The translations under genes were made by a program, and so were the position numbers. Positions 1 to 6,563 of a stretch of 17,361 nt of DNA are shown here, piece by piece. The notes under the pieces were generated by a model that was given only the letters and a program-made list of their open reading frames with translations, was not told the origin of the DNA and searched no databases. Position 1 is the stretch's first letter. The number at the start of each line of letters is the position of its first letter. This stretch comes from an uncultured Lachnospiraceae bacterium (lineage in GTDB: Bacteria > Bacillota_A > Clostridia > Lachnospirales > Lachnospiraceae). Location: positions 1-17,361 of the forward strand of contig CAJTOU010000062.1 in the NCBI GenBank assembly GCA_910577835.1, in the 5' to 3' direction.

Positions 1-263
1 ATCATCAGCGTGCTCTTCCCTTTTAAGTATCCCATAAAATTTGATACACTCATCTTCGGTGGTATACTTACGCACATATGTACATGATCGACACACACTG
101 CTCCTTCTATTATTTCTACACCTTTGTATTTGCATAATGTACTTAATATCTCCCGTACATCGCGCTTCATCTGCCCGAATAATTTCTTTTTTCTGTATTT
201 GGGTATAAATACAATATGATACTGGCATTTCCACTTTGTATGTGATAAACTTTTGCTGTTCAT
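1..263 (-). CDS. tnpA: IS200-type TnpA transposase (partial, runs off left edge)
   Basis: N-terminal 87 codons of an IS200/IS605-family Y1 transposase, the small HUH enzyme that cuts and rejoins single-stranded element ends. The start is the ATG at 263-261, preceded at 7 nt by GGAGG (272-276). The protein opens MNSKSLSHTKWKCQYHIVFI, and the metal-binding HUH signature appears as DHVHM, followed by SVSNFMGYLKGKS, all typical of IS200 TnpA. The catalytic tyrosine helix would lie beyond the window edge, so intactness cannot be judged. No tnpB is visible. The element sits inside the end of the minus-strand operon and is very likely what truncated the methyltransferase gene. Confidence 0.93.
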   Translation of the reverse strand, partial: MNSKSLSHTKWKCQYHIVFIPKYRKKKLFGQMKRDVREILSTLCKYKGVEIIEGAVCVDHVHMCVSIPPKMSVSNFMGYLKGKSTLM

Positions 264-270
264 ATGAACC

Positions 271-325
271 GCCTCCTATTCTTGAGATTGGCTTGCGACA
301 CCTTTCTCATATTAACATAGGAGGC
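271..325. promoter_or_regulatory. IS200 stem: hides the tnpA ribosome binding site and acts as outward terminator
   Basis: GCCTCCTAT at 271-279 is an exact inverted repeat of ATAGGAGGC at 317-325. In the tnpA (minus) transcript the 3' arm contains the GGAGG Shine-Dalgarno, so the 9-bp stem would block translation initiation. In plus-strand RNA the same stem is followed directly by a T run (326-331), giving a Rho-independent terminator shape. Both roles are described for the classical enterobacterial IS200 leader; the function here is inferred by analogy. Confidence 0.7.
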
Positions 326-353
326 TTTTTTATGATATCCTCTTCGCTACAGC

Positions 354-596
354 TCACTCTATTCTCCCCAGCATAGCTGGGGGATTAGCTATTTCATTTA
401 AAATATATTTAGACACCGCACCTGTTCCAGCCCCTAAATCTAAGATTTTATATCTTTTATCCTCTTCCGGTAAAAAAAGTGACATTTTCTCCAATATTGT
501 TTCATTTGTAACCCATAACGAAGTACTATCGTATTGCATTGATCTTTTGGCAAAATGCTCTACAATATTCTCTTTCTTCTGCAATCTGTTTTCCAT
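354..596 (-). pseudogene. SAM-dependent methyltransferase, N-terminal fragment cut by IS200
   Basis: Ninth gene of the operon, starting 12 nt after the preceding gene with AGGA upstream. The 80-residue product opens with a leader helix (ENIVEHFAKRSMQYD) and then shows methyltransferase motif I, ILDLGAGTGAVSKYIL, at about residues 50-65, the SAM-binding glycine loop of class I Rossmann methyltransferases. The frame then enters the IS200 end and terminates with NPPAMLGRIE. A normal enzyme of this fold has roughly 200-260 residues, so the catalytic and substrate-binding parts are missing from this side of the insertion; the rest may lie beyond the IS outside the window. The substrate is unknown. 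It may have modified the product made by the upstream enzymes. Confidence 0.8.
366..382. repeat. Subterminal hairpin of the IS200 left end
   Basis: CCCCAGC (366-372) and GCTGGGG (376-382) pair perfectly around a 3-nt ATA loop. Its position near the outer border fits the hairpin recognised by TnpA in single-stranded LE DNA. Read as codons on the minus strand it produces the meaningless tail NPPAMLGRIE on the methyltransferase frame, which supports placing it in IS rather than host-gene DNA. Confidence 0.75.
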
Positions 597-607
597 ATTT
601 TTTAATC

Positions 608-1345
608 CTATTCGCTTATCTCATTTTTTCTTTTGATTTCTTCAATCATTTTATCAACGCATGCAATTACTTTTCTTTTATCTTTATCTGCTACACTCGT
701 TCTCTCCCAAATAGCAAAAAAATCTTTACGAACATCTTCTACAATTTCTTTTGAATTAATAAACAAGGCATTCATTCTCTGATCACTCTGTGCCCCTACA
801 GATTCATGAATCACCATCCACTCACTATTAACCAATTCATATTTAAACGGGATAGATTCTTCTGTTAACGCCACAAAATATTGCTCTGGATACTCAAGCA
901 TGGTCCGTTTCCAATTTTCAACCATTTGTATGATATGTTCATAACCCATCTGTCCAATACCAACATGTAATCTTTCTTGCAGATATTTTTCCAATTCCAC
1001 TTTGTTATGTATCTCATAAATTTTACAGCCTCTTGCCAAAGCCGAAAAAAAAGAGTTTTTTCTACGAGTATGTTCATCAATATATGCCTCAATGTGAGGA
1101 CTTCCCTCACCAAAACGTCTTTTTGCCATCTCTTTTATCATTTCTTCAGACTTAAACATCACTGTCAGCCTTTTTGACAATAACAAAATTTCCTTAGAAC
1201 CATTCTCCATTTTCAAAATAAGATCCTTATAATCTTTTGGTGACATGGATAATCTTATATCGGCCTTAATAAAGCTAGAAATATTTTCAATATTTTCTTT
1301 TACATCTAATTTCTTTCTTTTCTTCTGTTTTCCTTTTGCAGACAT
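608..1345 (-). CDS. Unrecognised 245-residue protein of the operon
   Basis: The ATG at 1345 follows the stop codon of the upstream gene directly (TAGATG), with GAGG 8 nt upstream, so translation is probably coupled. The protein begins with a very basic tail (KGKQKKRKK) and is rich in charged helices; no signal peptide or membrane segment is visible. The C-terminal part contains VIHESVGAQSDQRMNALFI followed by a helix with DVRKDFFAIWER. That pattern weakly resembles the last strand and helix of regulators whose sensor domain ends in a residue-then-F-xx-W helix (PLD-like or TrmB-type), but I see no catalytic HxK pair. The role is not known. It could be a regulator or an effector or accessory subunit of the operon's system; placement between the inositol-phosphate enzymes and the methyltransferase does not decide this. 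Confidence 0.75.
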   Translation of the reverse strand: MSAKGKQKKRKKLDVKENIENISSFIKADIRLSMSPKDYKDLILKMENGSKEILLLSKRLTVMFKSEEMIKEMAKRRFGEGSPHIEAYIDEHTRRKNSFFSALARGCKIYEIHNKVELEKYLQERLHVGIGQMGYEHIIQMVENWKRTMLEYPEQYFVALTEESIPFKYELVNSEWMVIHESVGAQSDQRMNALFINSKEIVEDVRKDFFAIWERTSVADKDKRKVIACVDKMIEEIKRKNEISE

Positions 1346-2419
1346 CTAATAGACCTCATTCTTCCTCTTCTTATGAGTACATATTGATTCAAACCAATCA
1401 TTTTCTTCAATTAGCTTCCCAATGACACATCTACGTATGTCTGAAAATAAATGCATAATAAAAAAAATAATAACTTTTGTTGTTATTTCTATTCCTTCAA
1501 ACTCCGGATAAACAGTTATAAATTTTTCCTCTTTATCATAAACTAAATATTGAAGACATCTTTTTACACGCTGTAATTCTTTAAGAGTTAGATTTTCCTT
1601 ATCTGTAATAGGTGAAATTAATGTAAAAACCTCATAGCATTTTTCAAATAATCGACTTTCTTTTGATTCCTGATACAAACTCAAGCTTGCATTTGTTAGA
1701 CAAAATGAAAAAATTGTGGAATATGAAAAATGACTAATCAATAAATCTACTAATTTTCTATCTTTTTGTTTTATATTACAAAATCCCAAGATATCCTGTA
1801 GAATATCAGTGTATTCTAAAAGAGAAATATACAAAAATTTTCGATCGGAAATAAGTATTGAATATATTTCTTTTGGAAATCCAATTCCATAGCTCCATAT
1901 TCTTCTTTTTTCTGATATAACAGAACTCGGATATTTCTCCATTTTCACCCTAGAATTTTCAAATCCTTCTCTAACAATTTCTGCCAATTCTTGACTATAA
2001 TAATAATCAGGTTTATAACAGATATATTTAGAAATAATATTATATTCGATCTCTTCATCTGTATCTGACCCAAAATCAAAATTCAAAAAAATATATTCTA
2101 TATCGTCTACAATAACTTTATTTTTCTTTAATTCTAAAGTACATTCCTTACTTATTGCTAGTTTGTTTAAAATACTATTCACTCCAATAACAATAATCAT
2201 GTCCTTTTCATTTACTACTTTACGCAACACATTCATTGAATGTGAAAAAATATTCTGTGCCCCAATAAACACTGCTTTATAATCATTTACTTGTATAGAC
2301 TTAATGAGATCATTGGAGATAGATTCAGATAGTATATATTCTGACCTAATTAGTGTCACGACCTTTAATTGTTCACGATTACATTTATAATATAACACAT
2401 CTTTTACTATTGTTCTCAT
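1346..2419 (-). CDS. Unrecognised 357-residue protein of the operon
   Basis: I prefer the ATG at 2419, preceded by AAGG at 6 nt. An in-frame ATG at 2449 would overlap the end of the inositol-phosphate synthase gene by 11 nt but has no ribosome binding site. The N-terminal ~130 residues look alpha/beta, with hydrophobic strands such as AVFIGAQNIF and MIIVIGVNSIL. The remainder is largely helical, with strings of hydrophobic positions (IFSFCLTNASLSLY, KVIIFFIMHLFSDI) that could be buried helices rather than true membrane spans. The reading frame is very AT-rich like its neighbours. No catalytic motif is recognised. It sits directly after the inositol-3-phosphate synthase gene, so a pathway enzyme or a partner of the phosphotransfer pair is possible, but this is a guess from position. 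Confidence 0.75.
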   Translation of the reverse strand: MRTIVKDVLYYKCNREQLKVVTLIRSEYILSESISNDLIKSIQVNDYKAVFIGAQNIFSHSMNVLRKVVNEKDMIIVIGVNSILNKLAISKECTLELKKNKVIVDDIEYIFLNFDFGSDTDEEIEYNIISKYICYKPDYYYSQELAEIVREGFENSRVKMEKYPSSVISEKRRIWSYGIGFPKEIYSILISDRKFLYISLLEYTDILQDILGFCNIKQKDRKLVDLLISHFSYSTIFSFCLTNASLSLYQESKESRLFEKCYEVFTLISPITDKENLTLKELQRVKRCLQYLVYDKEEKFITVYPEFEGIEITTKVIIFFIMHLFSDIRRCVIGKLIEENDWFESICTHKKRKNEVY

Positions 2420-2438
2420 ACCCCACCTTATTCTATGA

Positions 2439-3587
2439 TTACTTCGCATAAAAATTAATCAATTGCTCATATAGCTGTGTAAAAGACATCCCTTCACACA
2501 AAAAAGGATGTTTATAAAATAATCCTAACTGTTTTTGAAAACCACATAATCCATATTTACACCCAAGCACTATCAAACGGATAATATCAAGAATAATTGG
2601 TGCTGCAAGCATAGAATCTTCTCCTTGCCAATTAAGCTTTAATGACATAGGTTCATTAAGCCAACCACTAAAGTACACAGCATCCCATGATTCTTTTTTA
2701 TCCCCTTTATAGTTAAAATAATCAATGGTTACTTTATGCTCAAAATCGTCATAACCTAGTAAATCCTTAATTCCATTAGTCTTATCCTGAATCTTCGTTA
2801 CGCAGTGCTCTGGCATTGACAATACATAGCCATCATGATTCCCGATAATATTGGTACTATACCATGCATTTAAATGCAAATTTCGAATTCGCAACATATC
2901 CGCAATCACTAATTTTAACATCGTCTGTCCAGTGCTTCCATCTCTTCCCGAAATTTGTACACAATACTTTTTTGCAAAAGAATCCAAAAAACGAAACTCT
3001 AATGTTTGACTTGGTGTAAAATCTACAAAATGCGCATTAGATTCAATAGTCGCAATCGCATATAGCAGTGAACTTGGCAACTGTTTTATTTCAAACTGCA
3101 TAATATCATCATAGGATAATTCCAATTTTTTTTCATCTACCACTTTAGCCGGTGAACCCATATATAATACAATCACATTTTCTAAATGGTTCTTTGATTT
3201 AAAATCTGAGATATCATTTTTTATAAGTTGAATCGCTTGTACCACAGTCTCTGGTTCATAATAATAATTAAAATGATTCTCCAATGGGATATCCTTATCT
3301 GTATGAATCCCTTTGTATGGTACGATCTCATCTAACTCTGGAATAAGATTAATTATTGGGTGAGAAATAATACCTTTATTTGTAACGCATTCTAGCACAC
3401 TCCTTTTCATATAGTCCCAACCGGAAAAAACCATATCATGTACATCGATAAACTCTTGTTTAAACAGCTTACTATACTCCGTTATGCCATATTTTAATGG
3501 AACATGCCCATATTTCATTGCCATGCTACCTGCAATAACTGTTGTAGCATTATCACCCAGTAATCCAACAAACATTATCCCAATCAT
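2439..3587 (-). CDS. ino1: Inositol-3-phosphate synthase (MIPS)
   Basis: NAD-dependent isomerase family that converts glucose 6-phosphate to 1D-myo-inositol 3-phosphate. The start is the ATG at 3587: AGGAGAGG lies 7 nt upstream and the codon overlaps the preceding stop as ATGA. A longer frame from 3629 lacks this support. The 382-residue length fits bacterial and archaeal MIPS. Visible motifs: the NAD-binding FVGLLGDNATTVIAG (about 6-20), SGWD (about 55-58), GRDGSTGQTMLK (about 214-225), NIIGNHDGYVL (about 246-256), TKIQDK (two lysines matching the catalytic pair of yeast MIPS), IDYFNYKGDKKESWD (the GD-K lysine), and WQGEDSMLAAPIILD (about 320-334). The key residues I can align by eye are kept, so it is probably active. 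The surrounding genes are not an inositol catabolism or lipid operon, which makes its presence in a recombinase-bearing accessory region notable. Confidence 0.93.
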   Translation of the reverse strand: MIGIMFVGLLGDNATTVIAGSMAMKYGHVPLKYGITEYSKLFKQEFIDVHDMVFSGWDYMKRSVLECVTNKGIISHPIINLIPELDEIVPYKGIHTDKDIPLENHFNYYYEPETVVQAIQLIKNDISDFKSKNHLENVIVLYMGSPAKVVDEKKLELSYDDIMQFEIKQLPSSLLYAIATIESNAHFVDFTPSQTLEFRFLDSFAKKYCVQISGRDGSTGQTMLKLVIADMLRIRNLHLNAWYSTNIIGNHDGYVLSMPEHCVTKIQDKTNGIKDLLGYDDFEHKVTIDYFNYKGDKKESWDAVYFSGWLNEPMSLKLNWQGEDSMLAAPIILDIIRLIVLGCKYGLCGFQKQLGLFYKHPFLCEGMSFTQLYEQLINFYAK

Positions 3588-4372
3588 AATACAACCTCTC
3601 CTATCAATTTCTGACATTGAACGACCCATATGCGCTTTCCATCATAAAGCCATTCCATCTCGATTTCATAACCTAATTCTTGTTTAATTTTTCTTCCTAA
3701 TTGTTCTAACTCTATAAAAACAGATTCATATCCACAGTCCATAATTTCTAAAATATTAGCTTCCACACCTCGCAAAATAGTCTCTTTTTTCTCATTTTGA
3801 TAACAAGTAATTATATTTCCGCGTATTTTCCCCGAAACAATCTCCGCCAAATGTCCTTTTGTCCAATTAATGTTACATCTATTTTTATCAGAATGTAAAA
3901 CACCAGAAATCACTGGTTCAATATATTTTTGTATCAACACTCCCATTCCCAATATAGAGTCATCCTCCAAAAACAAAGCACATTGCTCTTTCGCTTTTTC
4001 TGAAAAAAAAGAGTTCCAAACTTCCAAAATTTTTTTAGGAACTTCGACCGAACTATCGGCTATATAACTGTCAAATGCCCCAGATATCACAGAGCCAAAA
4101 TCCGAATTTTCTTTATCCTTTGGCACAACTGAAGATCTAACCATATATTTACCCTCTGGCAATTTTTTTGATAAAAACAATTCCCCCCTCCAGTCCGAAA
4201 GAGATTTACTATTAAATCCTTGGTAGAATCGTATGAAATCTTCTACCCCAATCCCATAAAATACAGGGACATATACTCCCCTTTTTGCCAACTCCGAAAG
4301 CATAAGAGCCTTTGTCCCACAATTTTCTGTAATATCATTACTGCCAAATAATGTAATCTTAAACGTATTCAT
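3584..4372 (-). CDS. PEP-synthase/PPDK-type ATP-grasp domain protein (stand-alone)
   Basis: A 262-residue protein corresponding to the ATP-binding domain of PEP synthase, pyruvate phosphate dikinase and rifampicin phosphotransferase. These use ATP to phosphorylate a histidine on a swivelling domain. Matching blocks: GTKALMLSELAKRGVYVP (about 19-36), YMVRSSV followed by DFGSVISGAFDSYI (about 76-104, the nucleotide-binding RSS plus glycine region), VLIQKYIEPVISGVLH, and at the end the metal-binding pattern MEWLYDGKRIWVVQCQ, equivalent to IEWA-x-lW-vQ-RP. It lacks both the swivelling histidine domain and a PEP/pyruvate-binding barrel; the former is supplied by the gene just upstream, with which it overlaps by 14 nt. 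The start at 4372 has AGGGG 6 nt upstream. It probably acts in the cytoplasm as the ATP half of a two-subunit phosphotransferase. Confidence 0.88.
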   Translation of the reverse strand: MNTFKITLFGSNDITENCGTKALMLSELAKRGVYVPVFYGIGVEDFIRFYQGFNSKSLSDWRGELFLSKKLPEGKYMVRSSVVPKDKENSDFGSVISGAFDSYIADSSVEVPKKILEVWNSFFSEKAKEQCALFLEDDSILGMGVLIQKYIEPVISGVLHSDKNRCNINWTKGHLAEIVSGKIRGNIITCYQNEKKETILRGVEANILEIMDCGYESVFIELEQLGRKIKQELGYEIEMEWLYDGKRIWVVQCQKLIGEVVL

Positions 4373-5582
4373 TTATATCCCCTACTATTTCTAACACTTT
4401 TTCAACCATCATATTTTGTATTTGATTTAACGACCACTTATGATCCACGCAAAATTCTCGTATCTTACTTCCGCATCTTGTAAACAAGATTTTATTAATT
4501 ACAAACTTCCATTCTTTGGTAACAAATACCTTGACCCAATATTGAATTCTTTTACTATTATTCTTATAAAAAGTTAATTCCCCTGATCTTTCAAAAAAAA
4601 GATAAATATCCTCTTCTTTTTTTTTAATATCATCATATATTGAAAAATCTGGGATTGGAGTCAATGGTTCACACGCAAAAAGACTTTTGTTCTTTTCTAG
4701 TGCCAATGAATGCATTAGCATCCATTCGTCTATGCGACAAAATAAAAATTCATTCATGCATTCGATAGCGAATCCTGTTCCATAAGCACTCTTAACCTCT
4801 TGATATATATCAAGCAAAACGTACTCATACGTATTATGATACAAAATAAACACCGAAAAATATTCAATCAATAATTCAACACACCTTGAGAATATCACTT
4901 GTGATGAAATATTTGAAACGATTTTGTGATATGTTGCCACTTGCCTATCCAGATATAAGTCACTAGCTTCATAGTCTCTTGCCAAATCAATAATAATCCG
5001 GAGTGGAACACCATCTGAAAACCAAATACAGCCTTCTCTATCCAACATAACATCATTCTTCTTACCGAATAGCCATTCACAGTTTTTTTCCAACCCTTTT
5101 TTCATAATAGAAAATGTAAAAATATCATACTTCCGATGTGGCCAGTAACATACATTTATTTTTCTTTTAGGCACACAGTAATCTATTTTTGTTCTATTTT
5201 TTATTGGTTTAAGAGTTATGTCTTGATCAAAACTATCCTGCCATTCATATAATGGAAAAGATACTATACCATTAATAATACTGATTCTTTTTCCTATGTA
5301 TCCATCAAGTTCTGTCCTTTCTATATTCGTTATCCAAAGTAACTGACAATGATATCTATTGAAATATGATCTTAATATATTTGCTCCATGTGTGGCAAAT
5401 GAAGAACTACACGTTAAAAGACCTGCGGCATGTATTTTTATTGCTAAAAGTGCCACTTCATTTGTCAATTGCTCCGTATATATCAAACATCCCTTATGAA
5501 ATAAATCCTCATGCGTAGAATCATATTCTAATAATAATGCATTTTCAACGTTCCTATTAAAAACAATATTTCCTGTTAGCAT
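4359..5582 (-). CDS. Phosphohistidine swivel-domain protein with helical C-terminal domain
   Basis: The N-terminal ~105 residues match the PEP-utiliser mobile domain. CLIYTEQLTNEVALLAIK resembles the ilV-x-x-ltpe start, AAGLLTCSSSFATHGANILR parallels the GG-TSHAA-I-AR block with His65 in the place of the phosphorylated histidine, and ELDGYIGKRISIINGIV resembles the closing -vDg-xG-v strand. Residues ~115-407 are an all-alpha-looking region without a motif I can name; by analogy with rifampicin phosphotransferase it may hold the acceptor substrate, although here the histidine domain comes first. The ATG at 5582 has GGAG 4 nt upstream and follows the preceding stop by one base. With the overlapping ATP-grasp gene it would complete an ATP-to-His-to-substrate relay. 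The substrate is unknown. The swivel domain assignment is by eye and less certain than that of its partner. Confidence 0.72.
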   Translation of the reverse strand: MLTGNIVFNRNVENALLLEYDSTHEDLFHKGCLIYTEQLTNEVALLAIKIHAAGLLTCSSSFATHGANILRSYFNRYHCQLLWITNIERTELDGYIGKRISIINGIVSFPLYEWQDSFDQDITLKPIKNRTKIDYCVPKRKINVCYWPHRKYDIFTFSIMKKGLEKNCEWLFGKKNDVMLDREGCIWFSDGVPLRIIIDLARDYEASDLYLDRQVATYHKIVSNISSQVIFSRCVELLIEYFSVFILYHNTYEYVLLDIYQEVKSAYGTGFAIECMNEFLFCRIDEWMLMHSLALEKNKSLFACEPLTPIPDFSIYDDIKKKEEDIYLFFERSGELTFYKNNSKRIQYWVKVFVTKEWKFVINKILFTRCGSKIREFCVDHKWSLNQIQNMMVEKVLEIVGDINEYV

Positions 5583-5583
5583 C

Positions 5584-5997
5584 TCACTCCTTCATATCTT
5601 GTATGATTTTCTCAAGAATTTCTTTTTTTATATCTACATCTCTAAAATTAACAACCTTAGGCCAATCTCGATCTTCCCATTCCTTTTCATATTTATTAAT
5701 AACAAAGGAATATCTAGGGAATGCATGATAATGAACAAAATTATCCTTCATCATTGCAACAACATAATTAAATTTTTCTGCCCCGTAACAATTTTGACAT
5801 TTTTTCTCGTACCAATTTATTACTTTTGGGAGTTCACCCGCTTCCGACTCTGTCATTTCACTCAAAGAACTTACTTGACGTTTAAGAAGTATAACACATG
5901 CCCCTAATGTTACCTGCTTTTCACGTATTACCACGATCCAATTTTCAAACTCTTTAATCGTATTCTCGTCTGGTTTAAATTTGCTCATAAATTCCAT
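5584..5997 (-). CDS. HIT-family protein
   Basis: A 137-residue protein with the outline of the histidine-triad superfamily of nucleotide hydrolases and transferases. The opening ENWIVVIREKQVTLGACVIL is a typical first strand pair, RQVSSLSEMTESEAGELPKV is the usual helix after the conserved Arg, FNYVVAMMKD precedes the active site, and VHYHAFPRYS gives the HxH-x-x-PR signature with the catalytic histidine. The ending WEDRDWPKVVNF is typical of a bacterial HIT subgroup. HIT enzymes form a covalent nucleotidyl-histidine intermediate on nucleoside phosphates or polyphosphates. The frame overlaps the Nudix-like gene by 13 nt; an alternative start at 5988 would give an ATGA overlap. Its partner in this operon may be a nucleotide-linked intermediate or a nucleotide signal. 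Confidence 0.85.
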   Translation of the reverse strand: MEFMSKFKPDENTIKEFENWIVVIREKQVTLGACVILLKRQVSSLSEMTESEAGELPKVINWYEKKCQNCYGAEKFNYVVAMMKDNFVHYHAFPRYSFVINKYEKEWEDRDWPKVVNFRDVDIKKEILEKIIQDMKE

Positions 5998-6506
5998 TTC
6001 TTTCTCTCTCTTTCTTCTAAATCTCTTACATATTCTTTAAGTGCCCCTACTACAATAGGAAAAAACTTTTCCTCTTCATTTATTAACATTCCCGATAATT
6101 CACTAATCGAAATCCATCTTATGTTATCCGCAGCTTCTGTATGTTCCTTAGGAATTCCCTCCGCAGAGCAAATAAAAAAATTAATTACAACCGGAAAATC
6201 TCTTTCTATGCTCTGGCAAGAGTAAAACGGCTGACAATTTTGTACATTTCTTTCTATTGTTCTGTTTTCTTTTATGCCATTTATATTCGTTATCCTTAAT
6301 CCCGTTTCCTCCATGACTCTTTGCTTTATTACATCAACTGCTTTATCCATGGCCTTAACCTTCCCACATGGAACCTCAATTAAACCAAACTGTTTGCCAT
6401 TCCTAATGCGATTCTGTATCAACACAAATCTTTCTTCGTTAATAACTCGTTCTATAATTGCCCCTACACCATATACGCAAAACAGACAATTATCAGGTAT
6501 CTGCAT
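5985..6506 (-). CDS. Nudix-fold protein with altered Nudix box
   Basis: Start chosen at the ATG at 6506 because AAAGGGGGG lies 6 nt upstream; an ATG at 6530 is in frame but lacks a ribosome binding site. The fold is suggested by strands CLFCVYGVGAIIE and FVLIQNR, the loop FGLIEVPCGKV, the box, and the later strand FPVVINFFIC with TEAADNIRWISISEL, typical of Nudix hydrolases. The box reads GKVKAMDKAVDVIKQRVMEE followed by TGL. Compared with G-x5-E-x7-R-E-U-x-E-E-x-G-U, the first Glu is Asp and the R-E pair is Q-R, while the metal-binding E-E and the G-hydrophobic end are kept. Activity may therefore be altered, or the protein may bind rather than hydrolyse a nucleoside diphosphate-linked compound. 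Second gene of the operon. Confidence 0.83.
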   Translation of the reverse strand: MQIPDNCLFCVYGVGAIIERVINEERFVLIQNRIRNGKQFGLIEVPCGKVKAMDKAVDVIKQRVMEETGLRITNINGIKENRTIERNVQNCQPFYSCQSIERDFPVVINFFICSAEGIPKEHTEAADNIRWISISELSGMLINEEEKFFPIVVGALKEYVRDLEERERKKWNL

Positions 6507-6563
6507 TCCCATCCCCCCTTTGTCGTTCATTTTTCATCTTGGCTATGTCTTCACCTATTCATT

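Larger units (their letters stand above)
264..386 (-). mobile_element. Left end (LE) of the IS200 element, upstream of tnpA
   Basis: About 120 bases lie between the tnpA start and the point where the methyltransferase frame loses its family resemblance. IS200 elements have no inverted repeats but carry subterminal hairpins at the ends. Here a compact hairpin (366-382) lies at the outer edge and a second long-range stem (271-279 with 317-325) lies next to tnpA, the arrangement known for IS200. The exact cleavage site cannot be fixed without a related intact copy or an empty site; I place the outer border at roughly 383-395. Confidence 0.7.

Noticed and set aside
3588..3629. Longer N-terminus for the inositol-3-phosphate synthase
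   Set aside because: The ATG at 3587 has a strong ribosome binding site and starts just before the NAD-binding strand; the extra 14 residues overlap the preceding gene.
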